DNA of 25,346 nt from Saprospiraceae bacterium (GTDB lineage: Bacteria; Bacteroidota; Bacteroidia; Chitinophagales; Saprospiraceae): NCBI GenBank assembly GCA_023299965.1, contig JALZVN010000221.1:1-25346 (forward strand). The letters run 5' to 3'. The notes under the pieces were generated by a model. That model saw nothing but the letters and a program-made list of their open reading frames with translations. It did no database searches and had not been told where the DNA came from. Positions within the stretch are counted from its first letter, which is position 1; each line of letters opens with the position of its first letter. A program made the translations under genes and the position numbers. Below, piece after piece: positions 15,319 to 22,844 of the stretch.

Positions 15319-15915
15319 ATGGCATACAAGAAAATAGAACAATACGATACGAAAACGACAGAAATCTTATCTGGCGTATATAACACGATGTTAAGTGAAA
15401 TAGGTGAAGACGCATCAAGAGATGGATTACTCAAAACACCTGAAAGGGCTGCTAAAGCTATGCAATTCTTGACTCAAGGGTATGATATGGACCCCAAGTC
15501 CATCCTCACTGGAGCAATGTTTAAAGAAGATTATAGTGAGATGGTCGTGGTAAAAGATATAGAGGTGTACTCGATGTGTGAACACCATATGCTTCCGTTT
15601 TTCGGAAAAGCACACGTAGCCTACATACCAGATGGTCACATCGTAGGTTTGAGCAAAATCCCTAGAATCATTGACGTATTTTCTAGGCGTTTGCAAGTGC
15701 AAGAAAGATTGACAGATGAGATATTGCACTGTATAGATGATACACTGAAGCCATTGGGAGTGGCCGTAGTCATTGAAGCTAGACATATGTGTATGATGAT
15801 GCGTGGTGTACAAAAGCAAAATTCAGTAACTACTACCTCAGCCTTTACGGGACAGTTCAGAACAGAAGAAACTAGGTCTGAGTTTCTAAACCTGTTAAGC
15901 GCCAAGTTGCACTAG
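15319..15915 (+). CDS. folE: GTP cyclohydrolase I FolE
   Basis: The 198-residue protein has all signatures of GTP cyclohydrolase I: EDASRDGLLKTPERAAKA (30-47), the zinc motif SMCEHHMLPFFG (Cys87, His90), HIVGLSKIPRI, and the third zinc ligand Cys158 in EARHMCMMMRG, with QNSVTTTSAFTG near the end. It opens GTP to 7,8-dihydroneopterin triphosphate, used for folate, biopterin or queuosine. It lies 12 bases after the PTPS gene, and fabD follows after a 55-base gap. Confidence 0.97.
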   Translation: MAYKKIEQYDTKTTEILSGVYNTMLSEIGEDASRDGLLKTPERAAKAMQFLTQGYDMDPKSILTGAMFKEDYSEMVVVKDIEVYSMCEHHMLPFFGKAHVAYIPDGHIVGLSKIPRIIDVFSRRLQVQERLTDEILHCIDDTLKPLGVAVVIEARHMCMMMRGVQKQNSVTTTSAFTGQFRTEETRSEFLNLLSAKLH

Positions 15916-15970
15916 AAAAAATCTGTAGCCTCGTAAAAATTTTCTACATTGAGGGCAGAAAACGAAAATC

Positions 15971-16849
15971 ATGAAAGCATTTTTATTTCCAGGACAGGGG
16001 TCCCAATTTGTGGGAATGGGCAAAGATTTATACGACGTCAATTCAAAAGCAAAGGAAATCTTCGAGCAAGCCAATGAAATATTGGGTTTCTCCCTATCAG
16101 ACGTAATGTTTGAAGGCACTGAAGATGAGCTCAAAGCGACTAATGTAACCCAGCCAGCGGTATTCTTGCACTCTATGGTAAAACTCTTTACATCAGAGGA
16201 TATGGTGCAACCGGAGGCTGTAGCAGGTCATTCTCTAGGTGAATTTTCGGCTTTGGTGGCTGCAGGTGTATTGCGCTTCGAAGATGCGCTCCCATTGGTA
16301 TCTCAAAGAGCCCAAGAAATGCAGAAAGCATGCACTATGACTGACTCTACGATGGCTGCTATTGTAGGATTAGAAGATGCAGTCGTAGAAAAAGTATGCG
16401 CTGATATAACAGATACAATAGTCGCTGCGAATTACAATTGTCCTGGACAATTGGTGATTTCAGGTACAAAGCCCGCTATAGCCCAAGCTGTGGAGCAATT
16501 GAAGGCTGCAGGAGCTAGAATGGCTATAGAATTGAGCGTAGGCGGAGCGTTTCATAGTCCACTGATGGATCCTGCAAGAGAGGGACTGCAGGCTGCGATT
16601 GAAAAAATACATTTTAATGCTCCGATCTGCCCTATTTATCAAAACGTAGATGGAATAGCGGAAACAGATCCAGAAAGAATTCAGCAAAAATTGATGCAAC
16701 AATTAACCGCACCTGTGCAATGGACGTCTACTTTGCAAAACATGATAAAAGATGGTTGTAATCATTTTTACGAAATAGGTGGAAAAGGCAACGTATTACG
16801 GGGAATGCTAAAGCGTATTGATCGAAAAATGCCTTCAGAAGCTGTGTAG
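15971..16849 (+). CDS. fabD: Malonyl-CoA:ACP transacylase FabD
   Basis: The 292-residue protein has FPGQGSQFVGMG at the N-terminus, the nucleophile elbow AGHSLGEFSAL (Ser88), SQRAQEMQ with the malonyl-binding Arg113, and GGAFHSPLM with the catalytic His195. The C-terminal YEIGGKGNVLRGMLKR is also typical. It loads malonate from CoA onto the acyl carrier protein for fatty-acid elongation. No other fab genes are adjacent, which differs from the fab cluster found in many bacteria. It may be co-transcribed with folE and the AlgH gene, since all are on the plus strand with gaps below 100 bases. Confidence 0.95.
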   Translation: MKAFLFPGQGSQFVGMGKDLYDVNSKAKEIFEQANEILGFSLSDVMFEGTEDELKATNVTQPAVFLHSMVKLFTSEDMVQPEAVAGHSLGEFSALVAAGVLRFEDALPLVSQRAQEMQKACTMTDSTMAAIVGLEDAVVEKVCADITDTIVAANYNCPGQLVISGTKPAIAQAVEQLKAAGARMAIELSVGGAFHSPLMDPAREGLQAAIEKIHFNAPICPIYQNVDGIAETDPERIQQKLMQQLTAPVQWTSTLQNMIKDGCNHFYEIGGKGNVLRGMLKRIDRKMPSEAV

Positions 16850-16940
16850 AAATAAAACTTTCGGGTATAGGAAAAAGGGAATATTATGTGTAAATTAACC
16901 TTTGAAAGCAAAATTATACCAGAAAACAAACACTTATACT

Positions 16941-17501
16941 ATGAATTCCCTAGACGTAAAAAAAGGTAAAGTTCTGTTAGCCGAACCCTTTATGGTTGAC
17001 ACAAATTTCAAGAGGACGGCTGTATTGTTATGCGATCACTCCCAAAAAGATGGCACAGTAGGCTTTATCCTTAATAGACAATACAAAGCAAAGGTTGGCG
17101 ACTTAGTCCCTGAATTGGAAGAGTTTGATGCACCTATTTATCTAGGTGGTCCTGTACAAAGAGATACACTGCACTATATACATAACGTCGGTGACCTCCT
17201 GGAGGAAAGTCAAGAAGTAGGTGAAGGAATCTACTGGGGAGGTAACTTTGAGAAACTCATCTTTCTGATTTCTAATAAAATTATCAAACCACAAAATATC
17301 CGCTTCTTTTTAGGATATTCTGGCTGGTCATCTGAGCAATTAAAGGAGGAATTTGAGCTTGGTAGTTGGGTGACCGCTGACTTAGATCATAATTATGTAT
17401 TCGGTAGGCAAAATGGAAAGCTGTGGGCTAGAATAATGGAGAACAAGGGCAACACATTTAGTGTAATTGCACAGTTGCCAGACTACTTTGCGTGGAATTA
17501 G
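16941..17501 (+). CDS. YqgE/AlgH family protein (UPF0301)
   Basis: From the ATG at 16941 (MNSLDVKKGKVLLAEPFM) the protein has 186 residues, the family's normal length. An in-frame ATG at 16902 would add 13 unlikely residues. Family motifs are NFKRTAVLLCDH, GTVGFILNR, YLGGPVQRDTLHYIH, RFFLGYSGWSSEQL and the tryptophan-rich GSWVTADLDHNYVF. AlgH was named for an effect on alginate in Pseudomonas, but the biochemical function is unsettled. The gene is followed after 95 bases by a small membrane-protein gene. Confidence 0.92.
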   Translation: MNSLDVKKGKVLLAEPFMVDTNFKRTAVLLCDHSQKDGTVGFILNRQYKAKVGDLVPELEEFDAPIYLGGPVQRDTLHYIHNVGDLLEESQEVGEGIYWGGNFEKLIFLISNKIIKPQNIRFFLGYSGWSSEQLKEEFELGSWVTADLDHNYVFGRQNGKLWARIMENKGNTFSVIAQLPDYFAWN

Positions 17502-17543
17502 TCTTTTAAAAAGAATTTCCTATCTCTTTTTTAGTATATTTTT

Positions 17544-17573
17544 TTTGCTAATCTATTCTTTTTAGTAAATTGG
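17544..17573 (+). promoter_or_regulatory. Candidate Bacteroidota promoter upstream of the 43-aa gene
   Basis: TTTG at 17544-17547 is followed after 18 bases by TAAATTGG (17566-17573), one mismatch from TAnnTTTG. Transcription would start about 15-20 bases before the ATG at 17597 and could continue into the dehydrogenase and oxidoreductase genes. Confidence 0.4.
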
Positions 17574-17596
17574 TTCGAAATCAACACATTATAGAT

Positions 17597-17728
17597 ATGG
17601 CAATGTCAAAAGAAGCGCGTAGAAGAAAAAAAGAAGCCTATGAATCAAAGCAGGCAAGACAGTTTTGGACTATCGTAGCAGGTATCACTGTAGTTTTATT
17701 AATTCTTCTCTACTTTTTTGTTTTTTAG
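17597..17728 (+). CDS. Small single-span membrane protein, 43 aa
   Basis: This short ORF reads MAMSKEARRRKKEAYESKQA, then RQFW, then a hydrophobic segment of about 18 residues (TIVAGITVVLLILLYFFVF) that runs to the stop. The basic, helix-forming N-terminus followed by one membrane helix at the very end suggests a tail-anchored or N-in/C-out small protein. ATGs at 17597 and 17603 are both possible starts. The ORF has a candidate promoter, stops 9 bases before the dehydrogenase ATG and has a clear, non-random amphipathic-plus-hydrophobic pattern, so I consider it real. Function unknown; I do not recognise the family. Confidence 0.65.
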   Translation: MAMSKEARRRKKEAYESKQARQFWTIVAGITVVLLILLYFFVF

Positions 17729-17737
17729 TAATCTCCC

Positions 17738-18697
17738 ATGATAAAAATTGTTGCCTTAGATGGCTACACCTTAAACCCAGGTGATCTTTCGTGGGATTCC
17801 ATAGGTATGCATGGTGCTTTAGAAGTATACAATAGATGTACCTTGGAACAAGCGCAAGAGAGGTGCTCGGGCAAAGATATCATCATTGTAAACAAGTTTG
17901 TAATAGATCGAGACTTTCTTAAGCATTGTGACTCGCTTAAGCTCGTCTGTGTCTCTGCAACTGGGTACAACAATGTAGATATTCAAGCTTGCAAAGAACT
18001 TGGTGTGACAGTATGCAATGTGAGCAATTATAGTACTTCTGGAGTTGCACAACACACTTTTGCCATGCTGCTCCACTGGTTGAATCAGATCGGCAAACAC
18101 AATAATCTTGTCAAAAAAGGATACTGGTCTATATGTCCTGATTTTTCATTTACGGCAAGTCCGATTCATGAGTTGAGTGGGAAGACCTTTGGGATTCTTG
18201 GGTATGGAGATATTGGGAAAAAAGTGGCTCAAATCGCAGTTGCTTTTGGGATGAAAGTAATCGTGTGCAGAAAATCAGACACTCCCATTTCTGATGAGAA
18301 TATTTCAAAAGTGGATATAGACACCCTTTTAAGTCAAAGTGATGTACTAAGCTTGCATGCAAATCTTGATGAAAGTACGCATGAAATCATCAATACGCAG
18401 AGTATCGCAAAAATGAAGAAAACGGCGATATTAATCAATACAAGTAGAGGCGGGCTAATCAATGAGCATGCCCTCGCAGAAGCACTTCTCAACGAAACTA
18501 TTGCAGCTGCTTTGATGGATGTCCTCCAAGAAGAACCAGCTGCACTCAATCATCCATTTTATCAAATCAGAAATTGCAAGGTGACACCTCATGTCGCATG
18601 GGCAAGCGTGCAATCTAGGCAAAGATTGATGAATGGTTTGGATAAAAATATAGCTGCATATTTGGACGGTAATCCCATTAATCAAATTAATATATAG
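17738..18697 (+). CDS. D-2-hydroxyacid dehydrogenase (glycerate/hydroxypyruvate reductase-like)
   Basis: The 319-residue protein is a complete member of the D-isomer-specific 2-hydroxyacid dehydrogenase family. The start IVALDGYTLNPGDLSWD resembles NADH-dependent hydroxypyruvate/glycerate dehydrogenases (HprA). The substrate loop SATGYNNVD (73-81), NAD motif GYGDIG (155-160) and catalytic residues Arg237 (NTSRGGL), Glu266 (QEEP) and His285 (PHVAW) are all present. It should reduce hydroxypyruvate or a related 2-keto acid. The FAD oxidoreductase gene starts 2 bases after its stop, so the two are co-expressed. Confidence 0.92.
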   Translation: MIKIVALDGYTLNPGDLSWDSIGMHGALEVYNRCTLEQAQERCSGKDIIIVNKFVIDRDFLKHCDSLKLVCVSATGYNNVDIQACKELGVTVCNVSNYSTSGVAQHTFAMLLHWLNQIGKHNNLVKKGYWSICPDFSFTASPIHELSGKTFGILGYGDIGKKVAQIAVAFGMKVIVCRKSDTPISDENISKVDIDTLLSQSDVLSLHANLDESTHEIINTQSIAKMKKTAILINTSRGGLINEHALAEALLNETIAAALMDVLQEEPAALNHPFYQIRNCKVTPHVAWASVQSRQRLMNGLDKNIAAYLDGNPINQINI

Positions 18698-18699
18698 CT

Positions 18700-19923
18700 A
18701 TGCATTTCATTGTTATTGGAGGAGGATTAGCAGGATTAGCGGCGGCTACTACTATACAGCAAAATGGACATACCTTTCAATTGCTAGAAAAAGATATTGC
18801 ACTCGGCGGTAGAGTACAATCTAGCGCTATTAATGGTCACATTATAGATCATGGTTTTCAAGTGTATTTGCCTAATTATCAAGAAGGTAAGCATTTCTTT
18901 GACTATCCAAATTTAAAACTCCAAAGTTTCAATCCCGGCTCAATGGTGCTATACGACAAAGGGCAATCCGACACTATTGGTGATCCGCTACGCAGTCCTT
19001 CTACCCTATTTGGCACTTTATTGTCAAACGTGGGTAGCTACTCTGATAAAATAAGGTTGCTAAAGTTGAAAAAAGTAGCGAAACGGTATTGGATCAATCC
19101 TGACGAGATAGATACAAGCAAGTCAACGTATGATTTCTTGATTGATTTTGGTTTTAATCAGAAAATGATAGATCACTTTTTCATACCATTTTTTTCAGGT
19201 GTTTTTTTTGATAAAAAACTGGAGACCTCGAGTGCCATGTTTCTGTTTCTATATGGCAAGTTTGCTACCAGTCTAGCTAGCGTTCCATCGAAAGGGATGG
19301 GTTCATTAAGTGCTCAATTAGCGAGTGCATTACCCCATGAAAATATACATCTGAACGAAGAAGTAAAGTCAATCAGCACAAAGACCGTTCAAGTAGCATC
19401 CGGTAAAAATTATATCGGGGATAAAATCATATTGGCCGCTCCCTTACAAGGACTACTATCGGGAGCCTCTCAACCTGTCCATTGGCAATCTTCGCATACT
19501 ATATATTTTGAAGCAGACAAGGCGCCACACAATAAAAAATTAGTGGGAATCGTAGCCAAGAAAAATGCATTGGTCAACAATATTTCGGTCATGAGCAATG
19601 TCTGCAAGGCATATGCTCCCGCGAATAAACACCAAATAGCCGTAAGCATATTTGGAGATGTGTACTCAAAAGACGTGGAAACAAAAATTAAAACTGAATG
19701 TGAATCTTGGTTTGGCAAGCAAACTTCTGAATGGAAATACATCAAACATTTTCACATAAAAAATGCGCTTCCCAATCAGCAACAAGTGCGATTCACTTTT
19801 GATAAAACAGCTTGTAAAATGGGCGAGCATATATACTGCGCCGGAGACTATATGCTAAATGGCTCAATTGATGCGGCTTTGAAGTCTGGCAGATTAGCTG
19901 CCGAGTTTGCCATGAAAGGATAG
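18700..19923 (+). CDS. FAD-dependent oxidoreductase (amine oxidase/phytoene desaturase-like)
   Basis: The 407-residue protein begins with the dinucleotide-binding motif VIGGGLAGLAAA (4-15), followed by LLEKDIALGGRVQS, the second FAD motif. The C-terminal segment IYCAGDYMLNGSIDAALKSG is the FAD-closing motif of the protoporphyrinogen oxidase/amine oxidase/carotenoid desaturase superfamily. No signal peptide is seen, so it is probably cytoplasmic or membrane-associated. The substrate is not clear from motifs. Co-translation with the 2-hydroxyacid dehydrogenase (2-base gap) may mean a shared pathway. The gene converges on lolD, 12 bases away. Confidence 0.85.
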   Translation: MHFIVIGGGLAGLAAATTIQQNGHTFQLLEKDIALGGRVQSSAINGHIIDHGFQVYLPNYQEGKHFFDYPNLKLQSFNPGSMVLYDKGQSDTIGDPLRSPSTLFGTLLSNVGSYSDKIRLLKLKKVAKRYWINPDEIDTSKSTYDFLIDFGFNQKMIDHFFIPFFSGVFFDKKLETSSAMFLFLYGKFATSLASVPSKGMGSLSAQLASALPHENIHLNEEVKSISTKTVQVASGKNYIGDKIILAAPLQGLLSGASQPVHWQSSHTIYFEADKAPHNKKLVGIVAKKNALVNNISVMSNVCKAYAPANKHQIAVSIFGDVYSKDVETKIKTECESWFGKQTSEWKYIKHFHIKNALPNQQQVRFTFDKTACKMGEHIYCAGDYMLNGSIDAALKSGRLAAEFAMKG

Positions 19924-19935
19924 TCATTTCTTCTT

Positions 19936-20592
19936 CTACTCATTTACAATCCTACCATCAATCATAGTCAACTTACGATCACTCATTGAAGCGAGTTCTT
20001 CATTATGCGTAACGATAACAAAGGTTTGCCCAAAGTCTTTTCGCAAATCAAAAATCAAATCATGCAACTCCTTTGATGTTGTTGAGTCTAGATTACCACT
20101 AGGCTCGTCTGCAAATATAACTTTAGGGTTATTAATTAGAGCTCGTGCAACAGCTACTCTCTGCTGCTCCCCACCAGACAGCTGATTTGGCTTGTGCTCC
20201 AAGCGCTCACTTAGACCAAGATAATCTAGCAACTCTTTTGCTTTTTTTAACAATTCACCCTTAGGCGTCTTTTTGATTTGACCAGGAATGCACACATTCT
20301 CTAAGGCAGTAAACTCTGGCAATAGGTAATGAAACTGAAAAATAAACCCAATCTGTTCATTGCGCAGCAGTGCTATTTGCTTTTTACTTAGACCGGTAAT
20401 GTCTTGATTATTCAATCGAACAAGCCCCGTATCCGGTTTATCCAAGGCACCCATGATATGGAGTAAGGTACTCTTCCCTGCCCCCGATTTACCAACGATA
20501 CTGACGACTTCCTTCTCATCAATTGATAAGTCTACTCCCTTTAAAACTTCTAGCTGACCATAAGCCTTTTTAATATCTCTAACTTCTATCAT
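19936..20592 (-). CDS. lolD: LolD-like lipoprotein-releasing/MacB-type ABC transporter ATPase
   Basis: From the ATG at 20592 the protein has 218 residues, the LolD length. It has Walker A GKSGAGKST (34-42), FQFHYLLPEFTALENV (85-100, the LolD-type Q loop), signature LSGGEQQR (138-145), Walker B VIFADEP (158-164) and the H-loop VTHN. The frame stays open to 20640 but that extension (MKYFIFLIKFDYFHTT) is atypical. In the LolCDE complex it powers lipoprotein release from the inner membrane. LolC/E partners are not adjacent, so a related MacB-type exporter is possible. Confidence 0.9.
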   Translation of the reverse strand: MIEVRDIKKAYGQLEVLKGVDLSIDEKEVVSIVGKSGAGKSTLLHIMGALDKPDTGLVRLNNQDITGLSKKQIALLRNEQIGFIFQFHYLLPEFTALENVCIPGQIKKTPKGELLKKAKELLDYLGLSERLEHKPNQLSGGEQQRVAVARALINNPKVIFADEPSGNLDSTTSKELHDLIFDLRKDFGQTFVIVTHNEELASMSDRKLTMIDGRIVNE

Positions 20593-20689
20593 CGTGGTGT
20601 GAAAATAATCAAATTTAATTAAGAATATAAAGTACTTCATTAAACCTGAATAGTGATTGCAATACGTATGAGGATGATTTGGGGATTCC

Positions 20690-20840
20690 CGCAGCTAAAA
20701 CGCGCGGTCGCGTCGTCCACTCCGGCAAGCCTCCATTTCCACCGCTAATCTCTACGCGCTCTTACCCGACGTTCCGTTTCACTACAGTCGGGACGAGCTT
20801 TGTCGAGCTCCGGCTATACGCCTCCGCGAAGGTCAAATAC
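20690..20840 (-). repeat. GC-rich interspersed repeat (family B), copy 2, inverted relative to copy 1
   Basis: This copy lies in the 413-base gene-free gap between lolD and the cupin gene. On the minus strand it shares CGACAAAGCTCG (20794-20805), AGCGGTGGAAA (20736-20746) and AGTGGACGACGCG (20709-20721) with copy 1, in the same order. The segment between the last two blocks is only 14 bases, against 50 in copy 1. It also holds the inverted repeats CCCGAC/GTCGGG and GAGCT-TTGTCG-AGCTC. The remaining bases to 21005 show no gene. Confidence 0.7.
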
Positions 20841-21005
20841 GAGCAATAGATATATTCTAGGATAAAATTTATAAATACCCGATGAAAGTAATTGAAATAT
20901 ATTAAACATAGAAATACCACCTTTTGACTAATCCTTGTCACTAATTGTATCCATTAGAAACAGCATAACCCCACCAAAGGGCGTTATATTTCTGAACGGA
21001 ATAAA

Positions 21006-21383
21006 ATGAAGAAATACGTACACAAAAAAGTTAGTAACACCCCATCATTTACCGCTGGTGATGCTACTGTTATAAAAGAGATACTACACCCAAAAAAAGA
21101 AAATCTTACGCTCCCATATAGCCTTGCGCATGGTAGCCTAGAAGGAGGAAAAAGCTCATTGCCACACACCCTTCAAAACGATGAACTCTACTATATACTT
21201 AAAGGAGAGTGCATTATATATATTGATGATAATGAAGTACTTGTAAAGGCAAACGAAGTTCTTTTGGTTAAGAAGAATGCCAGACAATATGTTCGCAATG
21301 TAAAAGATGAGAAATTAACCTTTTTGTGCATCGTAAATCCACCTTGGAATGAGGCTCAAGAGGAAATCTTAACAAAATTTTAA
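21006..21383 (+). CDS. Cupin-domain protein, 125 aa
   Basis: The protein is a single small beta-barrel cupin: GGKSSLPHTLQNDELYYILKGE (first motif) and ANEVLLVKKNARQYVRN (second motif), then FLCIVNPPW. Of the usual metal ligands only one His and one Glu are in place in motif 1, and motif 2 has Gln-Tyr where a His normally sits, so metal binding may be weak or absent. The family of single-domain cupins with NARQYVRN and CIVNPPW is common, but its substrates are unknown. A TATATTTC box about 20 bases upstream of the ATG is a plausible -7 element. Confidence 0.82.
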   Translation: MKKYVHKKVSNTPSFTAGDATVIKEILHPKKENLTLPYSLAHGSLEGGKSSLPHTLQNDELYYILKGECIIYIDDNEVLVKANEVLLVKKNARQYVRNVKDEKLTFLCIVNPPWNEAQEEILTKF

Positions 21384-21422
21384 TATTTCTTTTGCAAAGC
21401 GTGAATATGTATCAAAAAAGAC

Positions 21423-21430
21423 TATTTTTG
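21423..21430 (+). promoter_or_regulatory. Bacteroidota -7 box upstream of the glycosyltransferase gene
   Basis: TATTTTTG matches TAnnTTTG perfectly. It would give a long leader of about 140 bases before the ATG at 21578. The leader holds a small hairpin AGGCT-ATTA-AGCCT (21524-21537). A TTTG at 21391 is too far upstream for a good -33 element. Confidence 0.4.
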
Positions 21431-21577
21431 TGAGCACCCACAGTGTAAATAGTTATTGTTTAACATTTAAAGACAGTCTTATAAGCTTAGATCTATACAT
21501 TCGAATTTTACTGATTATTTAGGAGGCTATTAAGCCTTAGGAAATGCAAAAGATTTAAGTATTTAAACAATTTCTAT

Positions 21578-22819
21578 ATGAGATTACTTCAGCTCTGTAA
21601 GAAGTTCCCTTACCCATTAAAAGACGGTGAAAGTATAGCCGTCATGAATCTAAGTAGAGCACTACACGATCTAGGTTGTGAAGTATCCCTGCTAGCGATG
21701 AATACATCAAAGCATTTTTGTGATGTTAGTAGCGTTAATGGATCTTTCAAACATTTCAAAACTGCATACTACACAGAGCTTGATAATACTTTGAATGTAA
21801 AAGATGCTTTTCTAAATCTTTTTTCTAGTGAATCATATCACATTTCTAGATTTGTTTGTCCCGATTTCACTAAGCAACTAATCACCATGCTTAAGGAAAA
21901 CACCTACGACATCATACAGCTAGAAACGTTGTACATGGCGCCCTATGTTCCGATCATAAGAAAATACTCAAAAGCTATGATCGCCATGAGAGCACATAAT
22001 GTAGAGCACGAAATTTGGTCAAGAGTAGCGCAAAATACGACCCCTTTTTTAAAGAAAATATACCTCAAATACCTTACTAATAAACTAAGAAGATACGAGA
22101 TCAAGCAACTCAACAATTACGATTTGATGATTGCTATTTCGCAAAAAGATCTCGATACGTTTAGAAGCCTAGGGTTCAAGAATACTGGATTAGTAACGCC
22201 TATTGGCTTAGATACTTCTGTATACAAGCCGGACAATCGAAGTTATAAAAAAGAAATATCCTTATCGTTCATCGGATCGTTAGATTGGATGCCAAATTTA
22301 GAAGGGCTAAAATGGTTTCTTGACAATGTTTGGGACCAACTATTGCGTAAATACCCAAATCTCAAGCTACATGTAGCAGGAAGAAATACACCAGCTACTC
22401 TGATCAATGCTAAATACAAAAATGTAAAAGTGTATGGCGAGGTGGAGGATGCTAAAAAATTCATTAACAGGCATACTGTAATGATCGTACCTTTACTTTC
22501 TGGAAGTGGTATGCGTGCTAAGATACTAGAAGGGATGGCTTTAGGAAAGGTAGTCCTGACCACTCAACTCGGTCTAGAAGGTATCGATGCAACTCATAAG
22601 GAACATGTTCTTGTAGCGGACACAGCACAGCAATTCGTTGAAGCACTAGACTATTGCTATAGATCCAATGGCTCCCTTTCAAAACTGGGCAAGAATGCTC
22701 AACAGTTGGTGATCAAGGATTACGACAATCTTGAAACAGCAAAGAATCTAATAGAAGAATACAGAAAGTTCAAGAAGAAAGAGTCGGTTATTGATAAGAA
22801 ATTGGCTTATGCTTCTTAA
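21578..22819 (+). CDS. Glycosyltransferase, GT-B fold (GT4-type, group 1)
   Basis: The 413-residue protein has the two Rossmann-like domains of a GT-B glycosyltransferase. The N-terminal part begins LLQLCKKFPYPLKDGESIAV and has RAHNVEHEIW near residue 140. The C-terminal part has SFIGSLDWMPNLEGLKWF and ends with LLSGSGMRAKILEGMALGKVV, the sugar-nucleotide loop with the E-x7-type signature. It should transfer an activated sugar to a lipid-linked or polysaccharide acceptor on the cytoplasmic side. It is 25 bases upstream of a GT2 gene, suggesting one surface-polysaccharide unit. Donor and acceptor are unknown. Confidence 0.9.
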   Translation: MRLLQLCKKFPYPLKDGESIAVMNLSRALHDLGCEVSLLAMNTSKHFCDVSSVNGSFKHFKTAYYTELDNTLNVKDAFLNLFSSESYHISRFVCPDFTKQLITMLKENTYDIIQLETLYMAPYVPIIRKYSKAMIAMRAHNVEHEIWSRVAQNTTPFLKKIYLKYLTNKLRRYEIKQLNNYDLMIAISQKDLDTFRSLGFKNTGLVTPIGLDTSVYKPDNRSYKKEISLSFIGSLDWMPNLEGLKWFLDNVWDQLLRKYPNLKLHVAGRNTPATLINAKYKNVKVYGEVEDAKKFINRHTVMIVPLLSGSGMRAKILEGMALGKVVLTTQLGLEGIDATHKEHVLVADTAQQFVEALDYCYRSNGSLSKLGKNAQQLVIKDYDNLETAKNLIEEYRKFKKKESVIDKKLAYAS

Positions 22820-22844
22820 TTTCGTTTATCATTAAAAATGATAA

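Noticed and set aside
15427..15819. 130-aa ORF antisense to folE
   Set aside because: It is a His/Tyr-rich shadow of the conserved GTP cyclohydrolase I frame.
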